In this document: positions 50,320-61,642 of the stretch, in pieces
Layout: every line of letters begins with the position of its first letter
Position numbering within the stretch: the stretch's first letter is position 1
Assembly (NCBI GenBank): GCA_001600695.1
Contig: BCKQ01000002.1
Coordinates: forward strand, 868,001 to 932,000
Reading direction: 5' to 3'
Origin: Ascoidea asiatica
Lineage: Eukaryota; Ascomycota; Saccharomycetes; Ascoideales; Ascoideaceae
DNA length: 64,000 nucleotides
Notes under the pieces: generated by a model
What the model was told of the DNA's origin: nothing
What the model saw: only the letters and a program-made list of their open reading frames with translations
Database searches by the model: none
Program-made: the position numbers and the translations under genes

Positions 50320-51317
50320 TATAATTTTGTTATCAGCGGTTAGCAAAACATATTTATCAATTAGAATTGACTTTGTATTTATTCTACATGTTCAATTACT
50401 TTTTGACCTTTATTTAAATTCATTTCAAAACCATTTGTTTATTGATTAATATATTTGAATCAGCTTTTATGATTATTAGTACCATACCAGTGGTATATAT
50501 CTATCATATCACGTGTATAGACCATGTGACTCGTGTGGCATTTGCATTTGTTTTTTTCTGCTTGTTCTACGCGGTCGGTTTCCGTGCCCCCGCTCCGTGG
50601 CATGCTCACGTGCCTGCGGTGAAATCAACTGGCTCTAGTTCTGGCAGTTAACTTTGACAGAAATCAACAAACACACCGGTACTGTAGATTCAAATTCAAA
50701 TTCAAATTCAAATTCTTTATCTACTTCTACAAGTTGTAACAATCTGAAATCAATATAAAAGGAGATAAACATATCTCTTTTAATAATATTTTCTCTTCTT
50801 CTTTTTATCTTAAACACTACTCTAAGTCTACAGTAATATGTAAGAAATGATATCTGAGTATCTGAATATCTTAATTCAAACATCTTTATTATTACTCAGA
50901 ACTTTTTTTCTTACTTAAAAACTGTCTAATAGAGATTATTATTATTTCTGTAGATTCGGATTGATGCTTTTATTCTTTAGTTATATATGGAAACTTTAGT
51001 CACCATATAATAAAAAATCATTAATCAATTTAAGTTATAATATATATTAAATTACTATTATTTTATTTATAAAAAAAAATAAAAAAAAAAATTATAAATG
51101 ATTAAAATTTTAAATAGCTTTAAATGATTGAAATTGGTTTTATTGCCAATTATGAATAATTTTTGTTATATTGTTATTACAGATTACATATATATCTAAA
51201 GAATAAAAGCATAATCCTTATAGATAATTTTATTATTTATTTATTTATTAAATAATATAGTTTTAAAATTTATATATAATAAGTTAAAAGTTAAAACATT
51301 TTGATATTTAATAATTT
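50320..51317. other. Intergenic region between the mitochondrial-type gene and JJJ3
   Basis: This 998-base region is the promoter of the minus-strand gene to its left and the 3' flank of JJJ3. An island at 50490-50650 contains CACGTG twice (near 50510 and 50604), matching Cbf1-type E-boxes, and a repeated AAATTC run lies near 50690-50715. The remainder is very AT-rich. The small frames inside are not convincing genes. Confidence 0.55.
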
Positions 51318-51995
51318 CTATATTGATTCATAGTATTTAACTTTAATCCATAAACTACAAGAATTACATTGAACTGCAATTTCAAATTCTTTATCAACTT
51401 CATTTTTATTTTCATTTTCATTCTCTTTTTTATTTTTATTTTTATTTTTATTTTTATTTTCAATTAAATTTACATTTACATTATTATCAAGATCTTTTTC
51501 AGTTAATATCATACCTTCTTCATTTTTACATCTTGGACAATCTCGAACCCAGAATAAAGTTCCATCTTCACCTTCATCTTCTCCTCCACCTTCATCATCT
51601 TCATCATCATTATTATTATCAAAATACTCTTTAAAAGAATCTAAGGAAAATATTTCTAATCCATATCCATTATTAACTAATCCCTTTTTCATAAACTGCT
51701 TTTTAATATCATTATCATATTTTGCTCTTAATAATTTATCTGATAATATCACATATGCTTCTTTAAGTTTATTTATATCAATATTACTCCCCTTATCATC
51801 ATCATTATCATTATTATTATTCAAAGAAATAGAATTACCTGAATGATTATTATTATTATTATTATTGTTGTTGGTTTTGTTCCAAGTGAATTGCTTATCA
51901 GGATGATATTTTAAAAGAAGACTTCTATATGATTCTTTAATGGTATGTATGTCATCTGACATGGAAACATTTAATAACTCATACAAGTTCTCCAT
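51318..51995 (-). CDS. JJJ3: J-protein for diphthamide synthesis (Dph4/Jjj3)
   Basis: A 225-residue J-protein. Dph4 supports the first step of diphthamide formation on elongation factor 2, delivering iron/electrons to Dph1-Dph2. The J-domain starts MENLYELLNVSMSDDIHTIKESYRSLLLKYHPDKQ with the HPD at about residues 31-33. Its helix III (LKEAYVILSDKLLRAKYDN) comes after an unusual Asn/Ser/Asp insert of about 37 residues. The C-terminal CSL zinc finger has WVRDCPRC, then ILTEKDL, and VQCNSCSLWIKVKY, with all four cysteines present. A Lys-Asn repeat sits inside the finger before the second Cys pair. It is divergent from BUR1. Confidence 0.93.
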   Translation of the reverse strand: MENLYELLNVSMSDDIHTIKESYRSLLLKYHPDKQFTWNKTNNNNNNNNNHSGNSISLNNNNDNDDDKGSNIDINKLKEAYVILSDKLLRAKYDNDIKKQFMKKGLVNNGYGLEIFSLDSFKEYFDNNNDDEDDEGGGEDEGEDGTLFWVRDCPRCKNEEGMILTEKDLDNNVNVNLIENKNKNKNKNKKENENENKNEVDKEFEIAVQCNSCSLWIKVKYYESI

Positions 51996-52847
51996 TTGCT
52001 ATATCATCTCTTCTTTAATATATTCATATAATATGCTATTTATCAATTTTTCAACTCAAATGATTCATCAATTCATAAAATGCTTTATATTAATAACAAT
52101 TTGGTAAATGCTATTAAAATTTTGACTAATTGTCAAATTTCCTTATTTGGATGAGCGGCGATTAAGTGTGCATAACGGGACGTATTTGTGAGGTTTGTTG
52201 CGTGTTGCGTGGGTTCTACTTGGGTTCTGCGTGGGTTCTGCATTGATTCTGTGGACTATTTGCGTGGGTTAAGCGCTGAGTTGTCACGTTTTCGTCTCTT
52301 CGATATTAGAACTGGCAAGCTGCAGTATTAATTCATTATTATTCACTATTCACTCTTCACTCTTCACTATTCATTTCTTGCTAACTCTTAATCAATTCAT
52401 ATTGGCCCTCATGTTGATACTTCTGTTGACATCCCACTAACATCACTTATATCACTTATATCACTTTAATCTTAATATTAATACATTATATTGTATATTT
52501 TACATTATTTATAAATTCATTTGAATATAATTAATTAAAAGAAAGAAACAAAGGAAGAAATTTAAGAAATAGAGAAATAAAGAATCAAGAATCAAGACTC
52601 AAGAATCAAGAATCAAGAATCAAGCAATAAAGGTAAATAATTTCATTTCAATTTACTTTTCTATATATATTATTAATACACTAGTCATACAGTAGTAATA
52701 TATATATTCTTATTCTTATTTCAAAATATCAATCCATCTCTTCCAATAATTATTCATAATCTTAATAATATTCATAATTATATTCATATTCATATTCATA
52801 TTCATATATATATATATAATAATAACAATAATAGAGATTAAAAAAAA
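51996..52847. other. Divergent promoter region of JJJ3 and BUR1
   Basis: An island at 52150-52320 contains imperfect TGCGTGGGTTC repeats, annotated separately. Next to BUR1 are runs of CAAGAATCAAGA (about 52585-52625) and TTCATA repeats (about 52785-52805), probably in the BUR1 leader. No RNA gene could be established. Confidence 0.55.
52200..52270. repeat. Imperfect TGCGTGGGTTC repeats
   Basis: TTGCGTGGGTTCTAC, TTGGGTTC, TGCGTGGGTTCTGC and TTGCGTGGGTTAAG follow each other within 70 bases in the JJJ3/BUR1 promoter island. They may be a repeated regulator site. Confidence 0.75.
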
Positions 52848-52898
52848 ATGGAAAATGATAAACAAAATACTTTTGAAAATTCAAGGTTGATACCTGAA

Positions 52899-52942
<44 letters not shown>

Positions 52943-55900
52943 CAATAATAATGAATTAGGTAATAATTTTAATCAAAAAAATTATAATAATAATGGTATA
53001 AATAATGGAACTAAAAATCAAAGATTTTCAAATTCTTATCGTAATTTTCCTACTCATCCAAATAATGATAAATCTTTTGATAATAATAATTTTAGAAATA
53101 AAAGAAATTATTCTAATCAAAGAGGAAATTTTCGTAAACCTTATAATAATTATAATCATCAAAATAATAATAATTATAATAATTCTTACAATTATAATCA
53201 TCAAAATAATAATAATAATAATAATAATTATAATAATTATAATAATTATGATAATTATGATAATTATGATAAATATAATCAATCTCAAGAAAGTAATAAT
53301 TTCTTTAATAATAGAAGAATATCTTTAAATTCTAAAGATAATCAAAATCTGTATTCTGGTTCAAATTTAACTCCAATTAAAAATCCAAAAATTTTATCAA
53401 AAACTCAAATAGTAAAAACTGAAACTGAAACTGAAACTGAAACTGAAACTAATACTGAAATTAAAATTGAACCTCAAATTCATTCAATAGATCAAAATAT
53501 TCATTCAAGTATATCTTCTGTTAAAAAAGAAAAAACTTCAATTGAAGAATCTTTAAAACAATATATTCCTCCACCATTAAAATCTCCACTTATTACAATT
53601 CCAGCTTCAATACCTAAAGTTCCAACTTTAAATGATAATAAACCATTATTAAATTCTAAGGAAAAAATATTATCATCTAAAATTAATTCAAATATAATAT
53701 CTGATACTTTTGCTACTACAAATAAATTTATAAATCAAAATCAAAATCAAAATCAAAATTCAAATACAAATTTACCTACAGATGTGAATATAAATTTAAA
53801 TATAAATATACAGACAGATTCAAATTCAAATAATACTCCTCATATAAATATTTTCCCAAAAACTCCAAGCGGTTCAACTGATCAAGTATTTCATGTAAAT
53901 AGTTTAAAAGTCTTTTCACCAAATAAAAATAATAATGATATAATTCAAAATAATAACATTAATAATATTAATTCATCTATAAAGGTAATACCAAAGAATA
54001 ATAATCTTTTATCTACTACAAATATATCTAGAACAAGCTTAAGATTAACATCTCCTCCTACTGTATCTCGTTTAAATACTCCAAATAATAATAATTATAA
54101 TAATTTTGGTAATAATAGTAATTATAAAAGAAATTCTCAATTAAATTCTCCAAATTCAAATTCAAATTATAAAAACTTTTCTCAACATTCTTCTCAAATT
54201 AATTCTCCTAATTCTTTCGAAAAACAACCTTCACAAATTTCAAAAGTATTTTCAAATCAAATTGAAACAACAAATAAGATCTTAGTTCCAAATAAAAGTT
54301 TACCTCCAATACCCACAAAAAGAGAACCACCTTCTGATTTTAATGAATTTAAAAATTTTAGTCCAATGAAACTAATAGATCATAATACTGAATCTGATTT
54401 TGGTTTAAAATATGAGAAACAATACAATTCAAAGCTGTTTAATGGTTATGATAATAAAAATAATGGTGGCTATGATGGTGATTATGATATTAAATATAAT
54501 ACACACGTATATGACGATAGATATGATAATAGATATGATAATAGATATAATAATGAATATGATGATAGACATCACCAATATAACTCTCAATCTAATATTG
54601 GTTTAAAATATAATCATCAAAACAATATTATCATTAATCAGAATCCTAATAAAATTTCAAAAATTAATCATAATCGCACTTATAATAATAATACAGTCAT
54701 CTTTAATAACTCTGAAAAAATTTTAAATGGTGATTTAATCAATGAATCTCAAATTTCAAAAAATGTTTCTAGGTCGGTGGCTAATATGAATATGGAAGCA
54801 AATACCAATCCGAATATAGGTTTTCAAAAAGTAATTAGTCTCAAGTCGAATAATCCTATAAAGCTTGAATATCCTTCACTTATTCCAACCGATCTCAAAA
54901 AGATAAGGATGAATACTTCCTTCTCTTTTGCAGATGAACCAACGAAAAAAGTCATAACATCGTATAAAAAGAACTTTTTTGGTATGTCTTCTTTGAAAGA
55001 ATATGAAAATATAGATAAATTAGGAGAGGGAACATTTGGAACTGTTACAAAAGCAAAACAATTATCTACTGGAATGTTAGTTGCTCTCAAAAAATTAATT
55101 GTCCATGAAGATTCTGATGGGTTCCCTTTAACTTCTTTAAGGGAAATTTCAATTCTAAAAAGATTAAAACATGAAAACATTATTCAACTTTTAGATATGG
55201 TTTACGAACCACCAACCTCAAACCAAACTTTTCTTAATAGCCAAATCATTCAAAAAAACACTCAGACTAATCAGTCCACAAGTGATATCAAAGAGTATAA
55301 ACCAATAACAATGGGATCTTTTTATATGGTAACGCCATATATGCATTCAGATTTAACTGGTCTATTGCAAAATCCAAAAATCACTTTAAATGAAAGTATA
55401 AAAAAATCTTTCATGATTCAGCTTTTAAAGGGAATGGATTTTATGCATAAACAATTTCTATATCACCGAGATATAAAAACAGCAAATCTTTTAATTAATA
55501 GCAAAAATGTTTTAAAAATTGCTGATTTTGGGTTAAGTAGGAAATATCAAGGAAAAGTTCCTTTTGATGGACATGCATCTACCACTGAAACTAAATATAC
55601 TCCTTTAGTTGTTACAAGATGGTATAGAGCTCCAGAGCTTTTATTTGGTGAACGGAAATATACTACTGCTATTGATATGTGGGGAGTAGGATGTGTCTTT
55701 GGTGAGTTATATCTTAAAAGACCAATTCTTGAAGGAAGGAGTGATATGGATCAAGGTATTCAAATATTAAACTTAATGGGAATGCAACATGATCAGATAT
55801 ATGAATATTATGATGCATTACCTAATAAAAATAGAATTATTCTTCAAGGTTATAAAGGTAATTTTGATGCATTCTGCCAAGATGCAAAGATTCCACATCA

Positions 55901-57161
55901 AGGGAAGAATTTACTTGAAAAACTTTTAGATCTTGATCCAAAGAAAAGAATAAATGCTGAAGCGGCATTAGATCATCCTTATTTTAGATCGGCTCCTTTT
56001 GCAAAAGCAAATCCATGGGATTATCCTGCATTCGAAGAAAGTCATGAAATGGATATAAAAAGATATAGACAAGAAAAAAAGGTGCTAATCAAAAAAAACA
56101 CAACAAATCAAATAAGAGACCCTAAGTTTGGTAAAGGTAACAATCATTTTAGAACTAGGGTCGATGAGAAAAAAGATTTTAACTCGAGTGCTAAGGATGA
56201 GCGTGGGAAACTTAGATATAAAGAAAATATACAACTACATAATGATAGGCATAGCACTCAAATTCGGAATTCAAAATTGGGAGAAAATTCTACTAGTTCT
56301 GTGAAATTGTTATCTTCTTCAACAGTCAAAAAAGAAGATACAGTGAAACTTATTGTCCCACCAAAGAAACCAGAAGAAAAATTGTCTGCTTCATCAATGA
56401 TCGAGTTCCTTGGTAAAAAAAAGGAGCCTATGTTCGATAGTGATATTTTTAAGAAAATTGGCAGGCCCATTCTGAGTGCTGTGAAAAAAGTGAATGTAAA
56501 TACTAAAAAGAGAGAAACAGATATCGCAAAGCCAAATAAATTAGTTACTAATTTGGATAGTTCTATTAAGAAGAAAGAAACGGATATTTCAAAGCATAAG
56601 GCAGCTAGCAATTTGGATAGTTCTGCTAAAAACAATTCTCTGGTTTATAAAGAAATAGTTCGCAATGATGAAAAAGAACTTTTAAAAGTTAAAAAAGAAG
56701 TTCAAAACGGTAAAAAAGAAATTCAAAATGGTAAAAAAGAAGTTCAAAATGGTACAAAGGAATTGGTTAATAGTCACAGCAATGTTTTGAATAAAGTGAA
56801 AGTTAAGCTTGAAATAAGTGAAAATCCTGCTTTATTGCAGAATAGGGATAACGTGGAAGAAAAGAAGCTTGCTATGAAGACAGATGAAATTAAACCAGAA
56901 AAAATCTCTGACAAATCAATTATCATCAAGAAAGAAATTAATCAAGATCGAGGCACTATACCTTTCGTCCCTTTACATAATTCAGAAAATCTTAACTCCA
57001 AACAAACAGATGAGACTGAAGAATTGCTTTCCTTACTAAAAATCATTGAAGGTTGTTCTCCCTTGTCTCATATAAGTATTTCTCCTCCCCCTAGAAAAAG
57101 GCGTTCCGCTCAATCTATAAATCATTTGCCACCTAATAAGAAAAGAAAAGTTGAAAAATAG
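52848..57161 (+). CDS. BUR1: Cyclin-dependent kinase Bur1 with very long N-terminal extension
   Basis: A 1437-residue kinase. Bur1 with its cyclin Bur2 phosphorylates Spt5 and RNA polymerase II for elongation. The kinase domain spans about 719-1065: LGEGTFGTVTKA, VALKKL, the PFTAIRE-like PLTSLREISILKR, a 30-residue insert before FYMVTPYMHSDLTGLLQNP, HRDIKTAN (Asp875), ADFGLSR, and the T-loop ETKYTPLVVTRWYRAPE. ESHEMDIKRYRQEKK behind it is typical of Bur1, not Ctk1. The first 715 residues are a disordered Asn/Tyr/Arg-rich region with NHQNNN and QRGNFRKP repeats; known Bur1 proteins have the kinase near the N-terminus. The C-terminus is Lys-rich, with a repeated KKEVQNG and a nuclear-signal-like PPRKRR. 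Confidence 0.92.
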
Positions 57162-57484
57162 CTTTAAATAGTTTTCATATTGTAATTTTTTTGTATTAAT
57201 AGTTTTTTGTATAGTTTAAAGGCGATTCATGTAAAGTGCTAAAAATAGCATTCATGTTTGGAAATTACTAGGGTAGACCAGGTGAGAAATTACAAGTTTG
57301 GGCATATGGAAGATTTTTTGTTAATTATGCATACTCAACAGCATCTAAGAAAAATGTGAAATTTGAGTAAAGCTTTATTTTGAATGCGAAAAAATATTGA
57401 AAGAACAAACTGAAAGAATAAAAATTAAATGAATGAAAGAGAGAGTACTTGAAACAGAGTCGAAGTCACCAGAATTGAGAATCT
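57162..57484. other. Convergent intergenic region after BUR1
   Basis: The 3' flanks of two convergent genes; AT-rich without repeats or RNA genes. Confidence 0.6.
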
Positions 57485-60400
57485 TTAAACATTTTTTACC
57501 AATCGAGAGCCAGAAATTCTGCATAATTCTTCGATAGATTTTATATAATTAATATGAACTTTGAAGAGAAATCTATCTTGAATAAGTAATTTAGCTGTAT
57601 TTTTGAACTTGCCCTTACGACTTTTATCGTACGACACCCTGACCACCAATTTCCCTAGCAGAATTGGATTTTCTAACAATTTAAACTTAAATTGAAGATT
57701 AATAAACTTGCATATTAATAAATAATCATTGAAAAATATTAAGCACACACTTTCATTGGTGATACCCATAAAACTTGAGCCAGCAACTTGAGCATTAACC
57801 AAAAAAAAAGATTCAAGTCTCTTCTGTTTCCCATGATTAATTTTCAAATCATTTATGCATAAAATCTCAGTTAATGTCTGTGTTTCAATAAATCCATGAA
57901 ACTTTTGAAATCTATTTATAAAACCTTTCACTGAATTTTTAGCTTTCACATAATTGTCATACAATGAATGATGTCTGGAATAGAAATTTTTTAAGCTGCA
58001 AATTAATTTATAATTAACTTTTAAAATACTATCGTAATTAGTAAGAATATCTTCAAAATCTTTCGTTCCAATAACACGATTATATTCGAGCTCACGGGAA
58101 AATTTATATAGCCTTTCTAAAATGTTAAAATAGTTGCTATCATTATTTCTCTGTAAGCTTCTACCGATTTTGATAAATAATTCAACAAATTTATAATTTT
58201 CAATAAATGTATTCCATATTTTAGGTGCTTGTTTAGACCAATTTTCAAAGATTAGAAATATTCCATGTGTAATAATATAGCCTTGTTCTTTCATGATTCT
58301 CAACAAAGGAATGAATATATCTTGAAGGTGACTTCGTAATATAGTTCTAAAATTAAAAAAGCAGTGATCATAAAAGTTTTCTACCGAAAAAGGCTCCACG
58401 ATATAAAGATCCTTTTGTCTTCTAAAAATTTCTCCACTGGATATAAATCTGGACAACTTGGAAATAAATAACGACTGAGTTTTGACTAAATTGAAAACAT
58501 TTGTTTGCCTTATAATTTCATTTGGATCCAAATTTTTAAAATCAGTAGATTCTAAATTCCAATAAGTAGCCCAATCTGTCTGAAAGTCTTGACAAATTTC
58601 TAAAATTTTGTATTTTCGAGAATCTATAAGAATATAGTTCTCATCAAAATATTGAATTCCTAATTTATTTTTTCTCTTGCTGCCTTTTCTTTTATTTTTG
58701 CTACTTTCCATTCCAGTATGTGTTTCGACGGTCTTACCATTAACATTAATGGAGGTTTTAATCTCAGCAGCCGTAAGAAGAGTGTTAGAAGTTGCGGTGG
58801 ATGTTGCATTACTAGTCTCTCTTTTTGTCTTTGCTGGTCCATTTTGATTTGATGGCATCGGATTAACACTAGAATTACTTCTACTAACAGGATTTTTTGC
58901 TTCTATTACTTTTGAGTCTGTTTGACTTCTTTGTTCACTTTCAGCTAGATTAAGCACATTAGGTTCTTTAATTGATTGATATTGGATATTTTGAGGTCTA
59001 ATATTTGAAGATTGGTTAAATTCAAAAGTATCATTGACTATACTTTTTGGTTGACTTTGATTTGAAAATCCAACTGCCGATGGGATAGATATAGGAATTG
59101 GAGTTTGTTGTACTCTATTCGAAGCAGGTTTAATATTTTGATTGGAAATAACGTCCGAAGTAAAATTGTTATTACTAATAATGTCTTTTTGAGGATAAGA
59201 TATATTTTTAGAGTCTATATTTCTATCCATAGTTTTGGAAAAATTTCCTTTTCCAGGTGTACCATTAGCAGATGGTGAATGAATTGAGCTTTTGATCGGA
59301 GTGTTATTTATTGTTGCTGTTGCAGTGATGGCACTTGAAATCGGTTTTAAAGTAGAATCGGAAAAATTCAGATTCCCTTTTGTTTCGACATTATTTTTGT
59401 TGGTTGCTGTTCTAACTAAAGGTGCCTGGTTGCTGTTATAAAAGTCTAAAGGAATAGATTTAAAATCACCAGTTTTTTGAATACTATCATTTGAAGCAGA
59501 CTTTGGATTTGAGTCTTGCATTGCACCTGACTGCATATTTGGGTTTGACACAGATGTTAAATCATTATTCGATAATTGATTATTATTATTATGATTAATT
59601 GTAGTGGGAGTATTCATTATAGTAAACTGACTTGGAATGGTACTAGATATACTTGAGTTTGTATTAAAATTCACAACTTCTGTTGGAACCTGACCAGCAT
59701 TAATGCTTGGTTTATGAACAGGTCTTGTGAATGTTCCATCAGCATTGCTTAAAATATTATCATTATTATTATTTATTGAAAGATTTCTATTGAAAACTCT
59801 ATTGAATTCATCAATTGGCATTTCTCTTAGCATTATTTTTTCAGTTTTTAAAATTGAATCTCTCTGATAAAGTCTATTAATAAAATAACCGTTATTATCT
59901 AACAAAATTTTTAACATTAATCTTTGATATAGGAAGTCACTATTTGAATTCGAGTCATCAGAGTTATATTTTATTGAAAATTGTCTTAACTCATCAATGC
60001 TAGTTATATTGTTTGAGCTACTTTTAAGAGAATTATTTGAATTATTATTCAAAAAAAAGCAATTATGAAAAATTGTGGATAAATTAAAAGAATTAATTTT
60101 TGTAACATTATAAATATCACTATAATTATTAATATCCGAAAATTTAGATAAGAAATGTATTAAATAAATTAATAAATGTAAATATTCAATATCTAAATTG
60201 ATTAAAACCATATCAACAAAATAATCTAAAAATTGATTAATTTGAAATTTTACGAGATTATGATCATCATTAGTGATTAAGTTTGCATTTGGATCAATTG
60301 AATAAATGATATTTAGATTAGTTGGAATACTTGAAAATTGTAATAAATTATTATAATTCTTTTTTTTGAATTCTAATAATAGTAAATTATTAACTTTTGT

Positions 60401-61642
60401 TGAAATAATTGGACAAGGTAAAGAATTTAAATAAGCTTTCAATAAATCAGCAACATCATAAGCAGAAATTTTGAATTTAGTAGCTGTATTATTTTGAATT
60501 GAATCTAATTTATTTGCATTCTCAAGATTGGAATTGATATTGGAATTGATATTTTCATTATTTGAAAAAGTCATATCATTAGTATTGCTGTTATTATTAT
60601 TAGAGTTTAGAATAGAATTTGAATTAAGTGAAAAAGTTCTACTATTGCTGTTATTGTTACTATATTGTGGCTTATGAACATTTTTGACAATAAAAGTTTT
60701 CTTCTTATTTTTTCTAAAATTAAAACGATGATGATGGTTATTATTATTATGATTTGATATTGAATTTCTTTCAGTACCTGATCTCGATAAATTAAGTGAT
60801 TTTGTTTTTGATTTTGATTTTGATTTTGATTTTGATTTTGATCTAGATAAAGTTTTGTTTTTATATTTTAAATTTAGGAAATATAATTTGATCAAAGCTA
60901 AAAGATTTATTAATTTATTTCTTTGAATTTGATTTGAAATTAAAGAAGTTTCTGAATTGAATTTATCAACATTTGTACTTTTTTCATTTGGATTAAAGTT
61001 ATTTGTATTAGAAGTAACAATATTACTGTTAATTGTTTTAGTGTTAGTAATATCATTTGTAATTGTATTTGTTGAAATTTCATCTAATTCATCAATTTTA
61101 TCTAAACTATTATTTTGAACAGTTGTTTTAATATTTGGTATGATTTGATTTGTTGTATTAATATGGGAATTTTGAGAATTAAATTGATTATCAATTTTAG
61201 TTGTAGTATCTTTTGATTGATTTAATTCAATATTAATTAAATTATTTAAATTAGATATTAAAATATCTTGATTTGGATGATTATTTAAATAATTTTTTAA
61301 AAAATTAATAATAAGTTTATTACCATTAATTCTAAAAATTGCTAAAATATTTAAATAATTTAATTCATTTAAAAATTCAGTTGAATTTATAATAATATAT
61401 GGAATTAATAAAATTATTGAATTTGTGAAAAAAAAAGGATTGTTAATAGTTGCCGGAATTGGAATTGGAGGATCAATAATATATTTTGGTATATTTTTTA
61501 CAACTTCTTTTAAAGGTTGACCAAATAATCCATTATTTGATTGTACTGAAGTATTTGAATTACTTGAATTACTATTATTGGTATAACCAATATTATTATT
61601 TGGATCCAAATATGTTGAATTTGTGATTTTATTTGTTTCCAT
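57485..61642 (-). CDS. RhoGAP-like plus RhoGEF (DH-PH-like) protein
   Basis: A 1385-residue protein that appears to join opposite activities on Rho GTPases. The N-terminal part reads as a RhoGAP: LFGQPLKEVV (38-47), then LNILAIFRINGN with a candidate arginine finger. After an insert of about 260 disordered residues comes YDVADLLKAYLNSLPCPIIS (about 392) and INSFNLSTIFHNCFF. The C-terminal part (about 1040-1270) has a DH-like helical bundle (RQTNVFNLVKTQSLFISKL ... FEDILTNYDSILKVNYKL), followed by a PH-like fold (VCLIFFNDYLLICKF, KLLIQDRFLFKVHI). A Lys-Ser dipeptide run lies near 270. The DH assignment is less certain than the GAP. No orthologue name is assigned. It is convergent with BUR1. 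Confidence 0.6.
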   Translation of the reverse strand: METNKITNSTYLDPNNNIGYTNNSNSSNSNTSVQSNNGLFGQPLKEVVKNIPKYIIDPPIPIPATINNPFFFTNSIILLIPYIIINSTEFLNELNYLNILAIFRINGNKLIINFLKNYLNNHPNQDILISNLNNLINIELNQSKDTTTKIDNQFNSQNSHINTTNQIIPNIKTTVQNNSLDKIDELDEISTNTITNDITNTKTINSNIVTSNTNNFNPNEKSTNVDKFNSETSLISNQIQRNKLINLLALIKLYFLNLKYKNKTLSRSKSKSKSKSKSKTKSLNLSRSGTERNSISNHNNNNHHHRFNFRKNKKKTFIVKNVHKPQYSNNNSNSRTFSLNSNSILNSNNNNSNTNDMTFSNNENINSNINSNLENANKLDSIQNNTATKFKISAYDVADLLKAYLNSLPCPIISTKVNNLLLLEFKKKNYNNLLQFSSIPTNLNIIYSIDPNANLITNDDHNLVKFQINQFLDYFVDMVLINLDIEYLHLLIYLIHFLSKFSDINNYSDIYNVTKINSFNLSTIFHNCFFLNNNSNNSLKSSSNNITSIDELRQFSIKYNSDDSNSNSDFLYQRLMLKILLDNNGYFINRLYQRDSILKTEKIMLREMPIDEFNRVFNRNLSINNNNDNILSNADGTFTRPVHKPSINAGQVPTEVVNFNTNSSISSTIPSQFTIMNTPTTINHNNNNQLSNNDLTSVSNPNMQSGAMQDSNPKSASNDSIQKTGDFKSIPLDFYNSNQAPLVRTATNKNNVETKGNLNFSDSTLKPISSAITATATINNTPIKSSIHSPSANGTPGKGNFSKTMDRNIDSKNISYPQKDIISNNNFTSDVISNQNIKPASNRVQQTPIPISIPSAVGFSNQSQPKSIVNDTFEFNQSSNIRPQNIQYQSIKEPNVLNLAESEQRSQTDSKVIEAKNPVSRSNSSVNPMPSNQNGPAKTKRETSNATSTATSNTLLTAAEIKTSINVNGKTVETHTGMESSKNKRKGSKRKNKLGIQYFDENYILIDSRKYKILEICQDFQTDWATYWNLESTDFKNLDPNEIIRQTNVFNLVKTQSLFISKLSRFISSGEIFRRQKDLYIVEPFSVENFYDHCFFNFRTILRSHLQDIFIPLLRIMKEQGYIITHGIFLIFENWSKQAPKIWNTFIENYKFVELFIKIGRSLQRNNDSNYFNILERLYKFSRELEYNRVIGTKDFEDILTNYDSILKVNYKLICSLKNFYSRHHSLYDNYVKAKNSVKGFINRFQKFHGFIETQTLTEILCINDLKINHGKQKRLESFFLVNAQVAGSSFMGITNESVCLIFFNDYLLICKFINLQFKFKLLENPILLGKLVVRVSYDKSRKGKFKNTAKLLIQDRFLFKVHINYIKSIEELCRISGSRLVKNV

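Noticed and set aside
50442-50651. 69-codon plus-strand frame in the promoter island
   Set aside because: It follows GC-richer promoter DNA with E-boxes and has no coding features.
53005-53328. Ile-rich frames on both strands inside the BUR1 start
   Set aside because: They arise from reading AAT repeats out of frame; the BUR1 frame explains the region.
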